Notes: generated by a model from the sequence alone, not told the origin. Positions 1-9,001 are shown, numbered from the stretch's first letter. The stretch: 64,000 nucleotides of DNA from Robiginitomaculum sp. (GCA_021776635.1 JAJFFN010000036.1:1-64000); one strand, 5' to 3'. Made by a program: numbers and translations.

Positions 1-125
1 TTGCACCCGCAGGGCACAAGACCCCGTGAATGTGTCGCTGTCTCCTAACGGTCCCGAAAGCAAAAATGGGGCACCGCGTCGGAAACACCTCCTGTTCACG
101 GAACAAACTCGGGCGCTCAAAGTGA
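1..125 (+). other. possible structured RNA, left edge
   Basis: No coding frame fits this stretch. It can fold into nested helices: CCGTGAA (24-30) pairs with TTCACGG (95-101), GTGT (32-35) with ACAC (85-88), and CGGT (49-52) with ACCG (73-76). A long imperfect hairpin of this kind resembles 6S-type regulatory RNA in shape, but I cannot match it to a family and it may begin left of the window. Strand is assumed from the downstream gene. It does not contain the conserved loop of SRP RNA or the core of RNase P RNA. Confidence 0.22.
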
Positions 126-254
126 TTCCATATTAAAGTGGAGTGCTCTATCTTAAAATTCACGACTATTCATATTGCGCCGATGTTTGTTCACACGAAA
201 ATGTGAGACATTTGGGTTTTACCTGTTCTATAAGAGTGAAAATAGGAGAGAACT

Positions 255-866
255 ATGTACACATTAATAGGTTCACCGCAGACGCGCGCATTTCGGGTTA
301 TTTGGTGTTTGGAAGAATTGGGCTTGGAGCAGGGTAAGGATTACGAAATTGTTCCGGATGCACCAGGCGGCGACGGTATTAAAAATGTTAATCCGTCGGG
401 GAAAGTTCCTGCACTTGTTGTCGGAGATGATGTCATCATCGATTCTGTGGCTATTTGCCAATTTCTCGCTGACAAACACGGTGGCCTAACCTTCCCTGTG
501 GGTAGTATTGAGCGGGCCAAAATGGACAGTTTTATTCATCTAGCCGTCGATGAATTTGACCATGCCTGCTGGGTCTGGGCTAAACATGATTGGATATATC
601 CCGAAGGCCTTAAAGCCGAAAACGTTAAGCCTGCCTGCGCACTTGAGTTCAAAAAAGCTATGCAACATTTGGAAGTTCGCCTCGGAGAAAATAAATATGT
701 TATGGGCGACACATTCACTATACCGGATATATTGTTGGGGCAGTGCGCGGGCTGGGCGGAACGTATGTGTAAATTTGAAATCCCTGACGGTAAGGTCGCT
801 GATTATTTTAAGCGTACCGCACGCCGGAAGGGTTTTGTGAAAGCTATGCGAATTAGGAATGCATAG
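255..866 (+). CDS. glutathione S-transferase family protein
   Basis: A 203-residue cytosolic protein of usual GST length. Residues 1-80 form the thioredoxin-like glutathione-binding domain, seen in SPQTRAFRVIWCLEELGL near the N-terminus, the NPSGKVPAL stretch at 46-54 holding the cis-proline, and DS at 63-64 where the family normally has E/D-S contacting the glutathione gamma-glutamyl group. Residues about 90-200 are the all-helical C-terminal domain. The start is supported by AGGAGAG at 244-250. It stands alone, with 230 bases before ffh. The substrate cannot be told from sequence; conjugation or reduction using glutathione is the family expectation. Confidence 0.85.
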   Translation: MYTLIGSPQTRAFRVIWCLEELGLEQGKDYEIVPDAPGGDGIKNVNPSGKVPALVVGDDVIIDSVAICQFLADKHGGLTFPVGSIERAKMDSFIHLAVDEFDHACWVWAKHDWIYPEGLKAENVKPACALEFKKAMQHLEVRLGENKYVMGDTFTIPDILLGQCAGWAERMCKFEIPDGKVADYFKRTARRKGFVKAMRIRNA

Positions 867-1099
867 TATTCTTCCCCCATGAAAAATGGGGGGAGTAGAG
901 AGCCATATTAACCCATTGACACTCCAAATTCGCCCCCCTATAAGCCCGCAATCCTATGCGCAATTTGTTTTTGCGCTCTGACTTATGCGACACCATTTTA
1001 GATGGACGATATAAGCAGGGTCCTCCGGTCGACATCATATGTTCATCGGAGCTATATTTGTATGGAAAAATGAATGTGTATGGGAAAACGGAGTAATAA

Positions 1100-2647
1100 A
1101 TGTTTGAAGCATTAAGCGACCGCTTAGGCGGCGTATTTGACACACTGACCGGACGCGGTGCCCTTAGCGATAAGGATGTCGGTACCGCTATGCGCGAAAT
1201 CCGTATTGCGTTGCTCGAGGCGGATGTGGCGCTTCCCGTTGTCAAAGATTTCATTTCCCAGATCAAAAAAGAAGCGGTCGGCGAAAAAGTTATCCGCTCG
1301 GTTAAGCCCGGCGAACAAATCATTAAAATTGTCCATGACGGTTTGGTGGACATGCTCGGCGGTGAAGTTGTTGAAGGGGAAGAGCCACCTGCTTCATCAC
1401 ATCTAAATTTGAAAACGAAACCGCCTGCTTTTATTTTGATGGCTGGTCTGCAAGGCTCTGGTAAGACCACAACAGCGGGTAAATTAGGGCTGTTTTTACG
1501 TTCAAAAGCCAAAAAGAAAGTATTGTTGGCTTCTTTAGATACACGCCGCCCGGCGGCAATGGAGCAACTCGGCATTTTGGCGGAGCAAGCGGGCGTAGGT
1601 TTTTTGCCTATTGTCAAAGGCGAAGATGTTACTGCTATTACCAAGCGGGCAATGAAAGAGGGCAAGCTTGGCGGATACGACGTCGTATTTTTGGACACGG
1701 CAGGCCGTACAACCCTAGACGATACGTTAATGGACGAAGTAGCAAGTGTGGCAAAGCTGGCGGAGCCCGTTGAAACTCTTTTGATTGCCGATAGCCTTAC
1801 CGGGCAAGACGCCGTTGAAACGGCAAGGCGGTTTAATGATCGTTTGCCTTTAACTGGTTTGATACTGACAAGGATTGACGGAGATGGTCGTGGTGGCGCG
1901 GCGCTTTCCATGCGTGCAGTTACGGGATTGCCTATTAAGTTCCTAGGCACTGGCGAAAAACTTGACGGGCTAGAAATTTTTGATGCGGAGCGTATTGCTG
2001 GGCGCATTCTTGGGCAGGGTGATATTGTAGCTTTGGTCGAAAAGGCCACCGAAATTATCGACGAAAAAGAAGCGGCAAAGCTGCAAAAGAAAATGGAAAA
2101 AGGTTCGTTCGATTTGGACGACCTAGCCAAACAACTTGGACAGATCAACAAAATGGGCGGTATGGGCGGTTTGATGAAGCTCATGCCGGGCATGGGAAAA
2201 ATGCACAAAGCCGTTGATCAAATGGGCGGTGTTGATAATAAGCTCTTGGTGCGACAACAGGCCATAATTTTCTCTATGACACCCTATGAACGTTCTCATC
2301 CAAAATTAATCAAGGCGTCGCGCAAAAAACGTATCGCCGCAGGTTCAGGGATGAGCGTTGCGGATGTAAACAAGCTCTTGAAAATGCACCGCGGCATGTC
2401 CGATATGATGAAAAAAATGGGTAAAGGCGGCATGAAATCTATGATGGGTGCCATGGGCGGAATGCCTGGAATGCCCAAAGGCGGTATGGGCGGCGGTGTT
2501 CCAGATATGGATCCGAAAATGCTAAAAGATATGCAAAACAAAATGGGCGGAAACGCGCCTAAAGGATTACCCGGACTTGGCGGCAAGGGGTTGCCGGGTC
2601 TTGGTGGCGGTCTACCCGGATTGGGCGGCCCTCCAAAGAAGAAATAG
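1100..2647 (+). CDS. ffh: signal recognition particle protein Ffh (SRP54)
   Basis: The 515-residue GTPase of the signal recognition particle binds signal peptides on ribosomes and delivers them to FtsY at the membrane. N domain is about 1-100. The G domain carries GLQGSGKTT (116-124), DTRRPA (147-152), DTAGR (199-203) and TRIDGDGRGG (257-266). The M domain (about 320-440) is methionine-rich with a helical SRP RNA-binding part. The last 70 residues are a low-complexity Gly-Met-Pro-Leu tail with GLPGLGG repeats, longer than in E. coli but common in this class. A GGAG stands before the ATG. rpsP follows after 33 bases. Confidence 0.97.
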   Translation: MFEALSDRLGGVFDTLTGRGALSDKDVGTAMREIRIALLEADVALPVVKDFISQIKKEAVGEKVIRSVKPGEQIIKIVHDGLVDMLGGEVVEGEEPPASSHLNLKTKPPAFILMAGLQGSGKTTTAGKLGLFLRSKAKKKVLLASLDTRRPAAMEQLGILAEQAGVGFLPIVKGEDVTAITKRAMKEGKLGGYDVVFLDTAGRTTLDDTLMDEVASVAKLAEPVETLLIADSLTGQDAVETARRFNDRLPLTGLILTRIDGDGRGGAALSMRAVTGLPIKFLGTGEKLDGLEIFDAERIAGRILGQGDIVALVEKATEIIDEKEAAKLQKKMEKGSFDLDDLAKQLGQINKMGGMGGLMKLMPGMGKMHKAVDQMGGVDNKLLVRQQAIIFSMTPYERSHPKLIKASRKKRIAAGSGMSVADVNKLLKMHRGMSDMMKKMGKGGMKSMMGAMGGMPGMPKGGMGGGVPDMDPKMLKDMQNKMGGNAPKGLPGLGGKGLPGLGGGLPGLGGPPKKK

Positions 2648-2680
2648 AAATTAACTGATAAGCTAACCAAAGGAAAAATC

Positions 2681-3286
2681 ATGGCACTTAAAATCAGACT
2701 GGCCCGTCACGGGTCAAAAAAACGTCCTTATTACCGCGTAGTTGTGGCTGACGCCCGTTCGCCGCGCGATGGTCGTTATATTGACCACATTGGTCACTAC
2801 AATCCATTGCTCGCAAAAACTGACGAAAACCGCGTTAAGATTGACCCGGAAAAAGCAAAATCATGGCTAGCCAAAGGTGCGCGCCCAACAGAACGTGTTG
2901 CAAGATTTTTGGGTGCTGCTGGTTTGTGGGAATGGAAGCATGGCAACAATCCGATTAAAGGTAAGCCAGGCGCTAAAGCTCTAGAACTTATTGAGGCACG
3001 AAAAGATAAAGAAGAAGCGCGCAAGGTTGCCGAAGAGGAAGCCAAGGAAGCGGCCAAAGAAGCTGCTGCGGCCGCTAAGGCTGCTGCAGCTGAAGAAAAA
3101 GAAGCCGCCAAAAATGTACCTACTGAAGAAGCTGCACCTACTGAAGAAGCTGCACCTACTGAAGAAGCTGCACCGACTGAAGAAGCTGCACCGACTGAAG
3201 AAGCTGCACCGACTGAAGAAGCTGCACCTACTGAAGAAGCTGCACCGGTTGAAGAAGCTGCACCGGTTGAAGAAGCTGCAGATTAG
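2681..3286 (+). CDS. rpsP: 30S ribosomal protein S16, long repeat tail
   Basis: Residues 1-80 are a standard S16 ([19 protein letters not shown] at the start), a protein needed for 30S assembly. The family is usually 80-90 residues, up to about 165 in alphaproteobacteria; this one is 201. The extension has an Ala/Glu/Lys helical part (about 105-145) and then nine hexapeptides, seven TEEAAP, one VEEAAP and one VEEAAD, giving a very acidic end. AAAGGAAA precedes the ATG. It is probably co-transcribed with ffh and ends in a strong terminator. The usual followers rimM, trmD and rplS are absent. Confidence 0.96.
   Translation: MALKIRLARHGSKKRPYYRVVVADARSPRDGRYIDHIGHYNPLLAKTDENRVKIDPEKAKSWLAKGARPTERVARFLGAAGLWEWKHGNNPIKGKPGAKALELIEARKDKEEARKVAEEEAKEAAKEAAAAAKAAAAEEKEAAKNVPTEEAAPTEEAAPTEEAAPTEEAAPTEEAAPTEEAAPTEEAAPVEEAAPVEEAAD
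3122..3283 (+). repeat. 9 x 18-bp in-frame tandem repeat in rpsP
   Basis: Nine head-to-tail copies of ACTGAAGAAGCTGCACCT and close variants end exactly at the rpsP stop codon. Copies differ mainly at the proline codon (CCT or CCG), and the last two begin GTT instead of ACT. Frame is kept throughout, so copy number could change by slippage without breaking the gene. Confidence 0.95.
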
Positions 3287-3317
3287 TTACTGTATTCAAT
3301 AATTAGTATTTTGAAAT

Positions 3318-3349
3318 AAACGGCCAGGAGAAACCCTGGCCGTTTTAGT
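3318..3349 (+). terminator. intrinsic terminator after rpsP
   Basis: AAACGGCCAGG (3318-3328) pairs perfectly with CCTGGCCGTTT (3335-3345) around a 6-base loop and is followed by a T-rich run. It closes the ffh-rpsP unit. Confidence 0.85.
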
Positions 3350-3399
3350 TTGCTAGAAATTATTTTTTCATTATGGTGTTTTCATTCGAGGAGATAACG

Positions 3400-3717
3400 A
3401 TGCGTAAAATTTTACTTTTATCAATGACGGCTTTCACGCTTGCAGCTTGCGGTGGAAACGAAACAACAGCCAAGCTAAATTCTGCCTGCGAAAACATGGC
3501 AAAAATAGCGGGTGAAACACCGGACAAAGGTGCCTGTGCGTGCATGAGCAGCACGCTTGTAGAAAACCTGTCTACGGAAGATGCACAGAAAGTGGCAAAT
3601 GCCTTTTCTGCAATGGATAAGCCAGAAGATGCGATGATACAAATGATGCCGCTTCTGGCTAATGGTGACATTATGAAAGCATTGGGCGAAGTTGAAAAGA
3701 AATGCGATATTAAATAA
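3400..3717 (+). CDS. small lipoprotein, unknown function
   Basis: A 105-residue predicted lipoprotein. The signal peptide MRKILLLSMTAFTLAAC ends in an LAAC lipobox, so the mature chain would start at the lipidated Cys 17. The mature part has three or four further cysteines (ACENM, GACACM, KKCDI), which could form disulfides in the periplasm. I do not recognise the family. The start at 3400 is chosen because GAGGAG lies at 3388-3393; an upstream ATG at 3373 would spoil the signal peptide. It sits between the rpsP terminator and a convergent phosphatase gene. Confidence 0.75.
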   Translation: MRKILLLSMTAFTLAACGGNETTAKLNSACENMAKIAGETPDKGACACMSSTLVENLSTEDAQKVANAFSAMDKPEDAMIQMMPLLANGDIMKALGEVEKKCDIK

Positions 3718-3736
3718 CAGGATTTAGCCTTTTAGG

Positions 3737-4231
3737 TTAGGTTTCATAGTCCCGAGGTAACAGCAAATCTGCTAGGCGCCAACTCTTTCGCTCTAACCAA
3801 TCGGTTTTTTCATTAATACGTGTAAATACGGCACAAGCCCCTGTCGGCATTCGCCGTGACAAGCCTGAAAAATGAAACAATAAATCTTCCCAACCTGGGT
3901 TATGACCAAGTAGCATCAATATGCCTGTTTGTGGTTCTCCATTTTCTGCGCACAGGTATAGAACCTGATTTGCAGATGCATGGTAAAAACCTTCATGCCA
4001 AATAGGTTTATTATCTGTATTTGCAAAGCACCGCTCATATGTTTCGCGGGTGCGTTGGCTATCTGATGACCATATATGATTAGGAACAAGCGCTCTTGCG
4101 CGTAACACTGCGCCAATTTTCTTTGCGGCGCGGCGGCCCCGTCCGTTGAGCGGTCTTTCGTGGTCAGTTAAACCATCATGATTCCAAGAAGATTTTGCAT
4201 GTCGCATCAAGAGTAAATGTTGGGTTGCCAT
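3737..4231 (-). CDS. SixA-like histidine phosphatase
   Basis: A 164-residue member of the histidine phosphatase (phosphoglycerate mutase-like) superfamily. The phospho-acceptor is His 11 in LLLMRHAKSSW; Arg 10, Arg 60 (SSDSQRTRET) and His 110 (LLGHNPGWEDL) complete the expected pocket. Short proteins of this type, such as SixA, dephosphorylate histidine phosphotransfer domains or small phosphorylated metabolites. It is divergent from the Suv3-like helicase gene with about 70 bases between starts, so they may share a promoter region. The true substrate is not visible. Confidence 0.85.
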   Translation of the reverse strand: MATQHLLLMRHAKSSWNHDGLTDHERPLNGRGRRAAKKIGAVLRARALVPNHIWSSDSQRTRETYERCFANTDNKPIWHEGFYHASANQVLYLCAENGEPQTGILMLLGHNPGWEDLLFHFSGLSRRMPTGACAVFTRINEKTDWLERKSWRLADLLLPRDYET

Positions 4232-4299
4232 TCGTGCATGATAGTGGATACAAGTGCCTAAAACAATGCCAAAACAGAGATGGACAAAAGAATAAAATT

Positions 4300-7200
4300 A
4301 TGAATTTCCAACCTACAGTCACCGCCGTGCTCGGTGGCACAAATACTGGGAAAACCCATTATGCGGTTGAGCGCATGCTTGCACGGTCCAGCGGTGTTAT
4401 CGGCCTGCCGTTACGACTATTAGCTCGCGAGGTTTATGAGCGCGCCGTACGAGAAAAAGGTGCAACGTCTTGCGCATTAATCACGGGAGAGGAAAAAATA
4501 GTCCCGCAATATGCGCGCTACCTTATTTGCACGGTAGAGGCCATGCCAATGGTTGATATTCGGGCAGGTAAATTCGCCAGTGTTGTCGTCGACGAAGTGC
4601 AAATGCTTGCGCACAAAGAACGTGGCCACGTTTTCACAGATCGGATGTTACATGCGCGTGGTTCGGAAGAAACTCTCTTGCTTGGTGCCAATACGGCGCG
4701 GCCACTCGTAGAAGCTCTTATACCAGATGCGCGTTTCATAACACGAGAGCGATTTTCGGTCCTATCTTACGCGGGCCATACGAAGTTATCCCGCCTCCCT
4801 AAACGGACAGTGGTCGTCGCGTTTTCTGCTGGGGAAGTGTATGCTTTGGCTGAATTGATGCGCCGAAATTACGGCGGTTCAGCTTTGGTAATGGGAAGCT
4901 TAAGCCCGCGTACACGCAATGCCCAGGCGGCTTTGTACCAGTCTGGTGAAGTAGATTATATGGTGGCTACTGACGCCATAGGTATGGGGCTAAATTTGGA
5001 TGCCGATCACGTTGCTTTCGCTTCATTGCGCAAGTTTGACGGCGAACGACGGCGTTATTTAACAGCGGCTGAAACGGCGCAAATTGCTGGTCGAGCAGGA
5101 CGGTTTCGCAATGATGGTAGTTTTGGGACAACGGGCTCATGTTTACCCCTTGATGATGAAATGATTTCGCGGATAGAAAATAATGCATTTATGCCTGAAC
5201 AATATGCGCAGTGGCGTTCAACAACGCTTGATTATTCTTCTATAGGGGCATTAAAAAATAGTCTTGCTGCGTCGCCGAAACTAAAAGGTTTGCGCCGAAT
5301 TTCACCAGCGCCAGATGAGATGGCGTTATCTCGACTTTGTGAAACACACGATATTGAGGGCAAAATAAAAAATGCCAATGATGTAAAACGATTGTGGGAT
5401 GTGTGCCAAATTCCAGATTTCCCAGATTTGGGCCCGGAAGCACATGCTCGTTTATTGGACGACATTTACAACAACTTATATAAAAACGATGGTGTAATAT
5501 CCAATTCATATATGCGACGCAATATTTCCCGCCTTGATGAAATTGGCGGTTCGGTTGAAATGCTATCTTCCAGATTGGCAAATATTCGCACGTGGACATA
5601 TATTGCTCATAAAACGAATTGGCATCCAAGAGCTATTTCAGATGAAAAAGACTGGATAAAATATGCACAAACTGTTGAACATAGGTTATCGGATGCGCTA
5701 CATGTAAAACTCGTAGATAAATTTGTCGACCGGCGAACAAGTGTTTTATTAAAAGGAATAGGGGAAGAGTTGGACATGGATGTTATTGTCACACCAACAG
5801 GACAAGTGACGGTTGCTGGTCAAATTCTTGGTGAGCTAAATGGCTTGCAATTTTCCCCTGTCATTACACAGAGCGATATTGAAACCAAAGCCATTCTGCA
5901 AGCGGCGCAAAAAGCTTTAACCCCAGAAATTGATAGGCGTTTGATGGCCATAGCCGGATCTGAGCATGGTGCGATCACTTTATCAGATAATGGTGAGTTT
6001 TTGTGGAATGGTGCTGCTATTAGTAAGCTCGTCGCAAGTGATACACTGCTCAAGCCCCAAGTGGAATTGTTATGCGGAACGTTGGGTGCAAACGTATTAC
6101 GTGATGGTGCGCTTGGGCGTTTAGCTGATTTTATTCGTCTTGAGGTGGAGCAAAAGTTAGGGTGTATATTTGCACTTCGTGATTTTACACAAAGCCCGAC
6201 TTCTTATAAGGATGCCCGTGCTTTGGCCCATGTCATGTTTGAAAACAATGGAACGCTTGACGGTAGAAAACACCATAAATTGATAAAAGATACGGGCAAT
6301 ATTGCTAGGGGGCATATTGTTGGATTGGGCGGTGCTTTTGGATTTTACTATGCATATATGCGCGATTTAATGAAACCGGCACCTGCGCGATTGCTCAGTA
6401 TTTTGTATTCACATGCATGGGCAAAAAAAGAAGAAGGAGAAATATCTACGCAGCCTTTTTTTCCTGCAAATGGTATAACTTCATTACCGGTTATTGATGG
6501 GTATGCAGAACAAGCCTTGAACATGGCAGGATATACGCGCCGAGGCCCGCGCATCATTCGCTTTGATATACTCAATCGGCTTGGGAATTTGTTATTCCAA
6601 GCCCGAAGAGAACGTAAAGATGGACGTTTTGTTATTAAAAAAGAGATGTTATCTTTGCTTGGATGTTCATTTGATGATTTTGAAAAAATTTTAGTAGCTC
6701 TGAACTACCGTAAGACATCCCAAAAATACACAACCAAAGAAGCTGCCAATCATAAAGAATATGTCTTGGCTTACTTCGCACGTCGAGATGCTATTCGTAA
6801 AGCCAAAGAGCTGGGCGAAATAAATCCCAACGACTTCCCGCCAGTTTTGCCAAAAAAGCCTGAGCCTGTCGTGGATAAAACAAACTCAGATTATGTTCCT
6901 AAAAGACAACGGGTTGCACCATTGAATGATCATATTCTCCGACCTGATGAAGACGAAAGCGGAAAACCTGTGTTTCGGACACATCTCGAGTTATGGGGGT
7001 TTGGGCGTCAGAAAAAATCACCTGCGCGTTATAAAGCATCTGTGCAAGCAAACCCTGACCCAGATAAAGACGAGGGCGTTTCAAAGAGACAAAATACTGC
7101 GCGGCAAAAAAATGTCATGAGTTATGATGCTATGGCAGCAGCCAGTATGCAAAAGGCAAAACAGGCTAATCAAGTCAAACACACCAAGTCTAGGCGACAT

Positions 7201-7404
7201 GAAAAACGCCAAAACTCTTCTAAGAAACCTTCAGGTATAGCTGTGAAAACAAGTTGGGCGCCGCCCAAAAAAGTAGGTGCAAATGCCCAATCTAACTCCC
7301 CATTCGCTGCATTGGCTGGATTAAATTTTGAAGAAACCAAAAAAGAAAGACCCAAGAAACCAAAGACAAAGCCAAAAACAAAAAACAAAGATGAGAAAAC
7401 TTGA
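4300..7404 (+). CDS. Suv3-like DEAD/DEVQ-box RNA helicase
   Basis: A 1034-residue superfamily 2 helicase like mitochondrial Suv3, conserved in alphaproteobacteria. Walker A is GGTNTGKT (12-19), the Walker B box is DEVQ (98-101), and motif VI is QIAGRAGR (261-268). The middle third matches the helical Suv3 region. The last 200 residues are rich in Lys, Gln and Pro and probably disordered, ending in a Lys-Pro tail likely to bind RNA. Suv3 in mitochondria works in the RNA degradosome; a similar RNA turnover role here is inference. The start is the ATG at 4300; an upstream TTG frame overlaps the divergent gene and is unlikely. The next gene overlaps its stop. Confidence 0.88.
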   Translation: MNFQPTVTAVLGGTNTGKTHYAVERMLARSSGVIGLPLRLLAREVYERAVREKGATSCALITGEEKIVPQYARYLICTVEAMPMVDIRAGKFASVVVDEVQMLAHKERGHVFTDRMLHARGSEETLLLGANTARPLVEALIPDARFITRERFSVLSYAGHTKLSRLPKRTVVVAFSAGEVYALAELMRRNYGGSALVMGSLSPRTRNAQAALYQSGEVDYMVATDAIGMGLNLDADHVAFASLRKFDGERRRYLTAAETAQIAGRAGRFRNDGSFGTTGSCLPLDDEMISRIENNAFMPEQYAQWRSTTLDYSSIGALKNSLAASPKLKGLRRISPAPDEMALSRLCETHDIEGKIKNANDVKRLWDVCQIPDFPDLGPEAHARLLDDIYNNLYKNDGVISNSYMRRNISRLDEIGGSVEMLSSRLANIRTWTYIAHKTNWHPRAISDEKDWIKYAQTVEHRLSDALHVKLVDKFVDRRTSVLLKGIGEELDMDVIVTPTGQVTVAGQILGELNGLQFSPVITQSDIETKAILQAAQKALTPEIDRRLMAIAGSEHGAITLSDNGEFLWNGAAISKLVASDTLLKPQVELLCGTLGANVLRDGALGRLADFIRLEVEQKLGCIFALRDFTQSPTSYKDARALAHVMFENNGTLDGRKHHKLIKDTGNIARGHIVGLGGAFGFYYAYMRDLMKPAPARLLSILYSHAWAKKEEGEISTQPFFPANGITSLPVIDGYAEQALNMAGYTRRGPRIIRFDILNRLGNLLFQARRERKDGRFVIKKEMLSLLGCSFDDFEKILVALNYRKTSQKYTTKEAANHKEYVLAYFARRDAIRKAKELGEINPNDFPPVLPKKPEPVVDKTNSDYVPKRQRVAPLNDHILRPDEDESGKPVFRTHLELWGFGRQKKSPARYKASVQANPDPDKDEGVSKRQNTARQKNVMSYDAMAAASMQKAKQANQVKHTKSRRHEKRQNSSKKPSGIAVKTSWAPPKKVGANAQSNSPFAALAGLNFEETKKERPKKPKTKPKTKNKDEKT

Positions 7405-7697
7405 CAATTGATAGTATTCGATTGGATGTCTGGCTTTGGCGTGCGCGGTTTTTTAAAAAGCGGGATTTATCTGCTCGGTGTATAAAGCGCGGACAGGTAC
7501 GCATAATTCGTGGCGACCAAATTTTTCGCGTTTGTAAACCTCATAGTGAAATATATATTGGTGACCTACTGACTTTCAATGCACATAATAATTTGTGGGA
7601 AATCGAAGTGCTATCACTTGGACAAAGGCGAGGGCCGGCAACAGAAGCCCGTACGCTTTATTCTCATATCAGTTCCGATACGACCTGCGACTTCTAG
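7401..7697 (+). CDS. S4-domain RNA-binding protein (Hsp15-like)
   Basis: A 98-residue protein, mostly one S4 RNA-binding domain: LDVWLWRARFFKKRDLSARC followed by the IKRGQVRI loop. The family includes Hsp15/HslR, which binds stalled 50S-peptidyl-tRNA complexes after heat shock. Its TTG start overlaps the helicase stop (TTGA), so it is translationally coupled and should be made with the helicase. This pairing is common in alphaproteobacteria and suggests a shared role in RNA or ribosome quality control (inference). Confidence 0.85.
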   Translation: MTIDSIRLDVWLWRARFFKKRDLSARCIKRGQVRIIRGDQIFRVCKPHSEIYIGDLLTFNAHNNLWEIEVLSLGQRRGPATEARTLYSHISSDTTCDF

Positions 7698-7782
7698 GGT
7701 CAAATGCAGATAAGGCGGTTGACAAAATATCCCACCCACGCCAATTGGATGCAAGGCAATCTTAAGGAAGAAAAGGCTGACA

Positions 7783-8127
7783 ATGACATATATTGTTAAA
7801 GACGAATGCATCAAATGTAAATTTATGGACTGTGTAGAAGTGTGCCCTGTAGATTGTTTTTATGAGGGTGCAAATATGTTGGTGATCCATCCAGATGAAT
7901 GCATTGATTGCGGTGTTTGTGAGCCTGAATGCCCAATAGATGCCATTGTACCGGACACTGAGGACGATAAAGACGGTAAGTGGTTAGCGATAAATACAAA
8001 ATATGCGGACATCTGGCCGAACATAACTATTATGGGTACTCCCCCTGACGACGGCGAAAGTTTTGAAGAAGAAACAGGAAAATTTGAAAAATACTTTGAT
8101 CCAGCGCCAGGTAAGGGCGATCCTTAG
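7783..8127 (+). CDS. fdxA: 7Fe ferredoxin FdxA
   Basis: A 114-residue ferredoxin with one [3Fe-4S] and one [4Fe-4S] cluster. Cysteines 9, 12, 17, 21, 25, 40, 43, 46 and 50 have the spacing of Azotobacter ferredoxin I. The acidic C-terminal part (60-114) is the usual extension of this class. It carries low-potential electrons in the cytoplasm; the partner enzyme is not evident. AAGGAAGAAAAGG precedes the ATG, and a TTGACA at 7719-7724 could be a -35 box. The helicase-S4-fdxA-carD order is typical of the class. Confidence 0.95.
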   Translation: MTYIVKDECIKCKFMDCVEVCPVDCFYEGANMLVIHPDECIDCGVCEPECPIDAIVPDTEDDKDGKWLAINTKYADIWPNITIMGTPPDDGESFEEETGKFEKYFDPAPGKGDP

Positions 8128-8229
8128 TAAATTTTAAAAGTGCATGATTTATAAAATGCGTGTTTTTTTGAAAAAATGTTGACCATGGACTGGTTTTTTG
8201 ACAATTTTTATGTTATAGTAATGAAATTG

Positions 8230-8266
8230 AAACGGCGCGGGTTCAAACGTCCCCGCGTCGTTTTTA
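8230..8266 (+). terminator. intrinsic terminator after fdxA
   Basis: AAACGGCGCGGG (8230-8241) pairs with CCCGCGTCGTTT (8252-8263), one G-T pair, and a run of T follows. It lies between fdxA and carD, so carD needs its own promoter or readthrough. The loop contains GTTCAAAC, which resembles a tRNA T-arm only by chance. Confidence 0.85.
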
Positions 8267-8323
8267 TATGAATGATGAGCGGCATTAGTTTCAGGGCCGC
8301 TTGCACAAAAGGAAAATCCATTT

Positions 8324-8962
8324 ATGGCTACGAAGAAAAAAAAGGCGACCAAGAACAGTACGTCAAAAAAAACTAAACTAGAATTCAAAGCAGGTGACTT
8401 TATTGTTTATCCTGCTCACGGTATGGGCAAGGTCGTTGCTGTGGACACAGAAACCATTGCCGAGATGGAATTAGAAGTTTATGTAATTTTGTTTGAGCAA
8501 GACAAAATGACGCTGCGTGTTCCAACTTTGAAGACAGAAAGCTCAGGTATGCGTGGTCTCGCCAATGACATGGTGCTAAAAGATGCGTTTACGACCCTAA
8601 AAGGCCGTCCTCGCATTAAAAGAACAATGTGGAGCCGCCGTGCACAAGAATATGAAGGCAAAATCAATTCTGGTGATTTACTACTCTTAACCGAAGTTGT
8701 TCGTGATTTATACAGAACCGAAGAACAGCCCGAGCAGTCTTATTCGGAACGGCAATTATATGAACGAGCAATTGACAGAATGGTTCGCGAAGTCTCTGCA
8801 ATAATGAATTTAGACCACGGGCAAACAATGGACAAAATTATAGGTACCTTGTCGGCTGCGCGCGCCAAAGCGGCCGCTAAGGCGGCAGCGAAATTTGCTG
8901 CTGAAAACCCTGAATTGGCTGCAGCAGAAGCGCAGGCTGCAAAAGATGCCGCAGAAGAATAA
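8324..8962 (+). CDS. CarD family transcriptional regulator
   Basis: A 212-residue CarD/CdnL-type protein. After a Lys/Thr-rich leader (1-22), the RNA polymerase-interacting Tudor-like domain (KAGDFIVYPAHGMGKVVAVD) contacts the beta subunit, and a helical DNA-binding domain follows at about 90-170. The C-terminal 40 residues are Ala-rich. CarD proteins stabilise open complexes at rRNA and growth genes. AAAGGAAAA precedes the ATG. The fdxA terminator stands just upstream, so it is likely transcribed separately. Confidence 0.93.
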   Translation: MATKKKKATKNSTSKKTKLEFKAGDFIVYPAHGMGKVVAVDTETIAEMELEVYVILFEQDKMTLRVPTLKTESSGMRGLANDMVLKDAFTTLKGRPRIKRTMWSRRAQEYEGKINSGDLLLLTEVVRDLYRTEEQPEQSYSERQLYERAIDRMVREVSAIMNLDHGQTMDKIIGTLSAARAKAAAKAAAKFAAENPELAAAEAQAAKDAAEE

Positions 8963-9001
8963 TTTGCCAAAATGTTTTTTAGTTGAGTGCGGAGGCATTA
9001 G

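Noticed and set aside
853..2208. 451-codon open frame on the minus strand across ffh
   Set aside because: It lies antisense to a clear SRP54 gene, its translation is Ser/Pro-rich with no domain, and it reflects the codon bias of ffh.
3122..3283. CRISPR-like repeats
   Set aside because: The units adjoin without spacers and are in frame in rpsP.
2991..3302. Frame with basic Leu-Lys-Lys-Leu-His repeats
   Set aside because: This is the S16 repeat read in another frame. It has no start signal of its own.
4195..4299. Upstream TTG start for the Suv3-like helicase
   Set aside because: It would overlap the start of the divergent SixA-like gene, and homology begins just after the ATG at 4300.
8240..8256. 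tRNA-like T-arm sequence GTTCAAAC
   Set aside because: It is the loop of the fdxA terminator. No acceptor, D or anticodon stem can be built around it.
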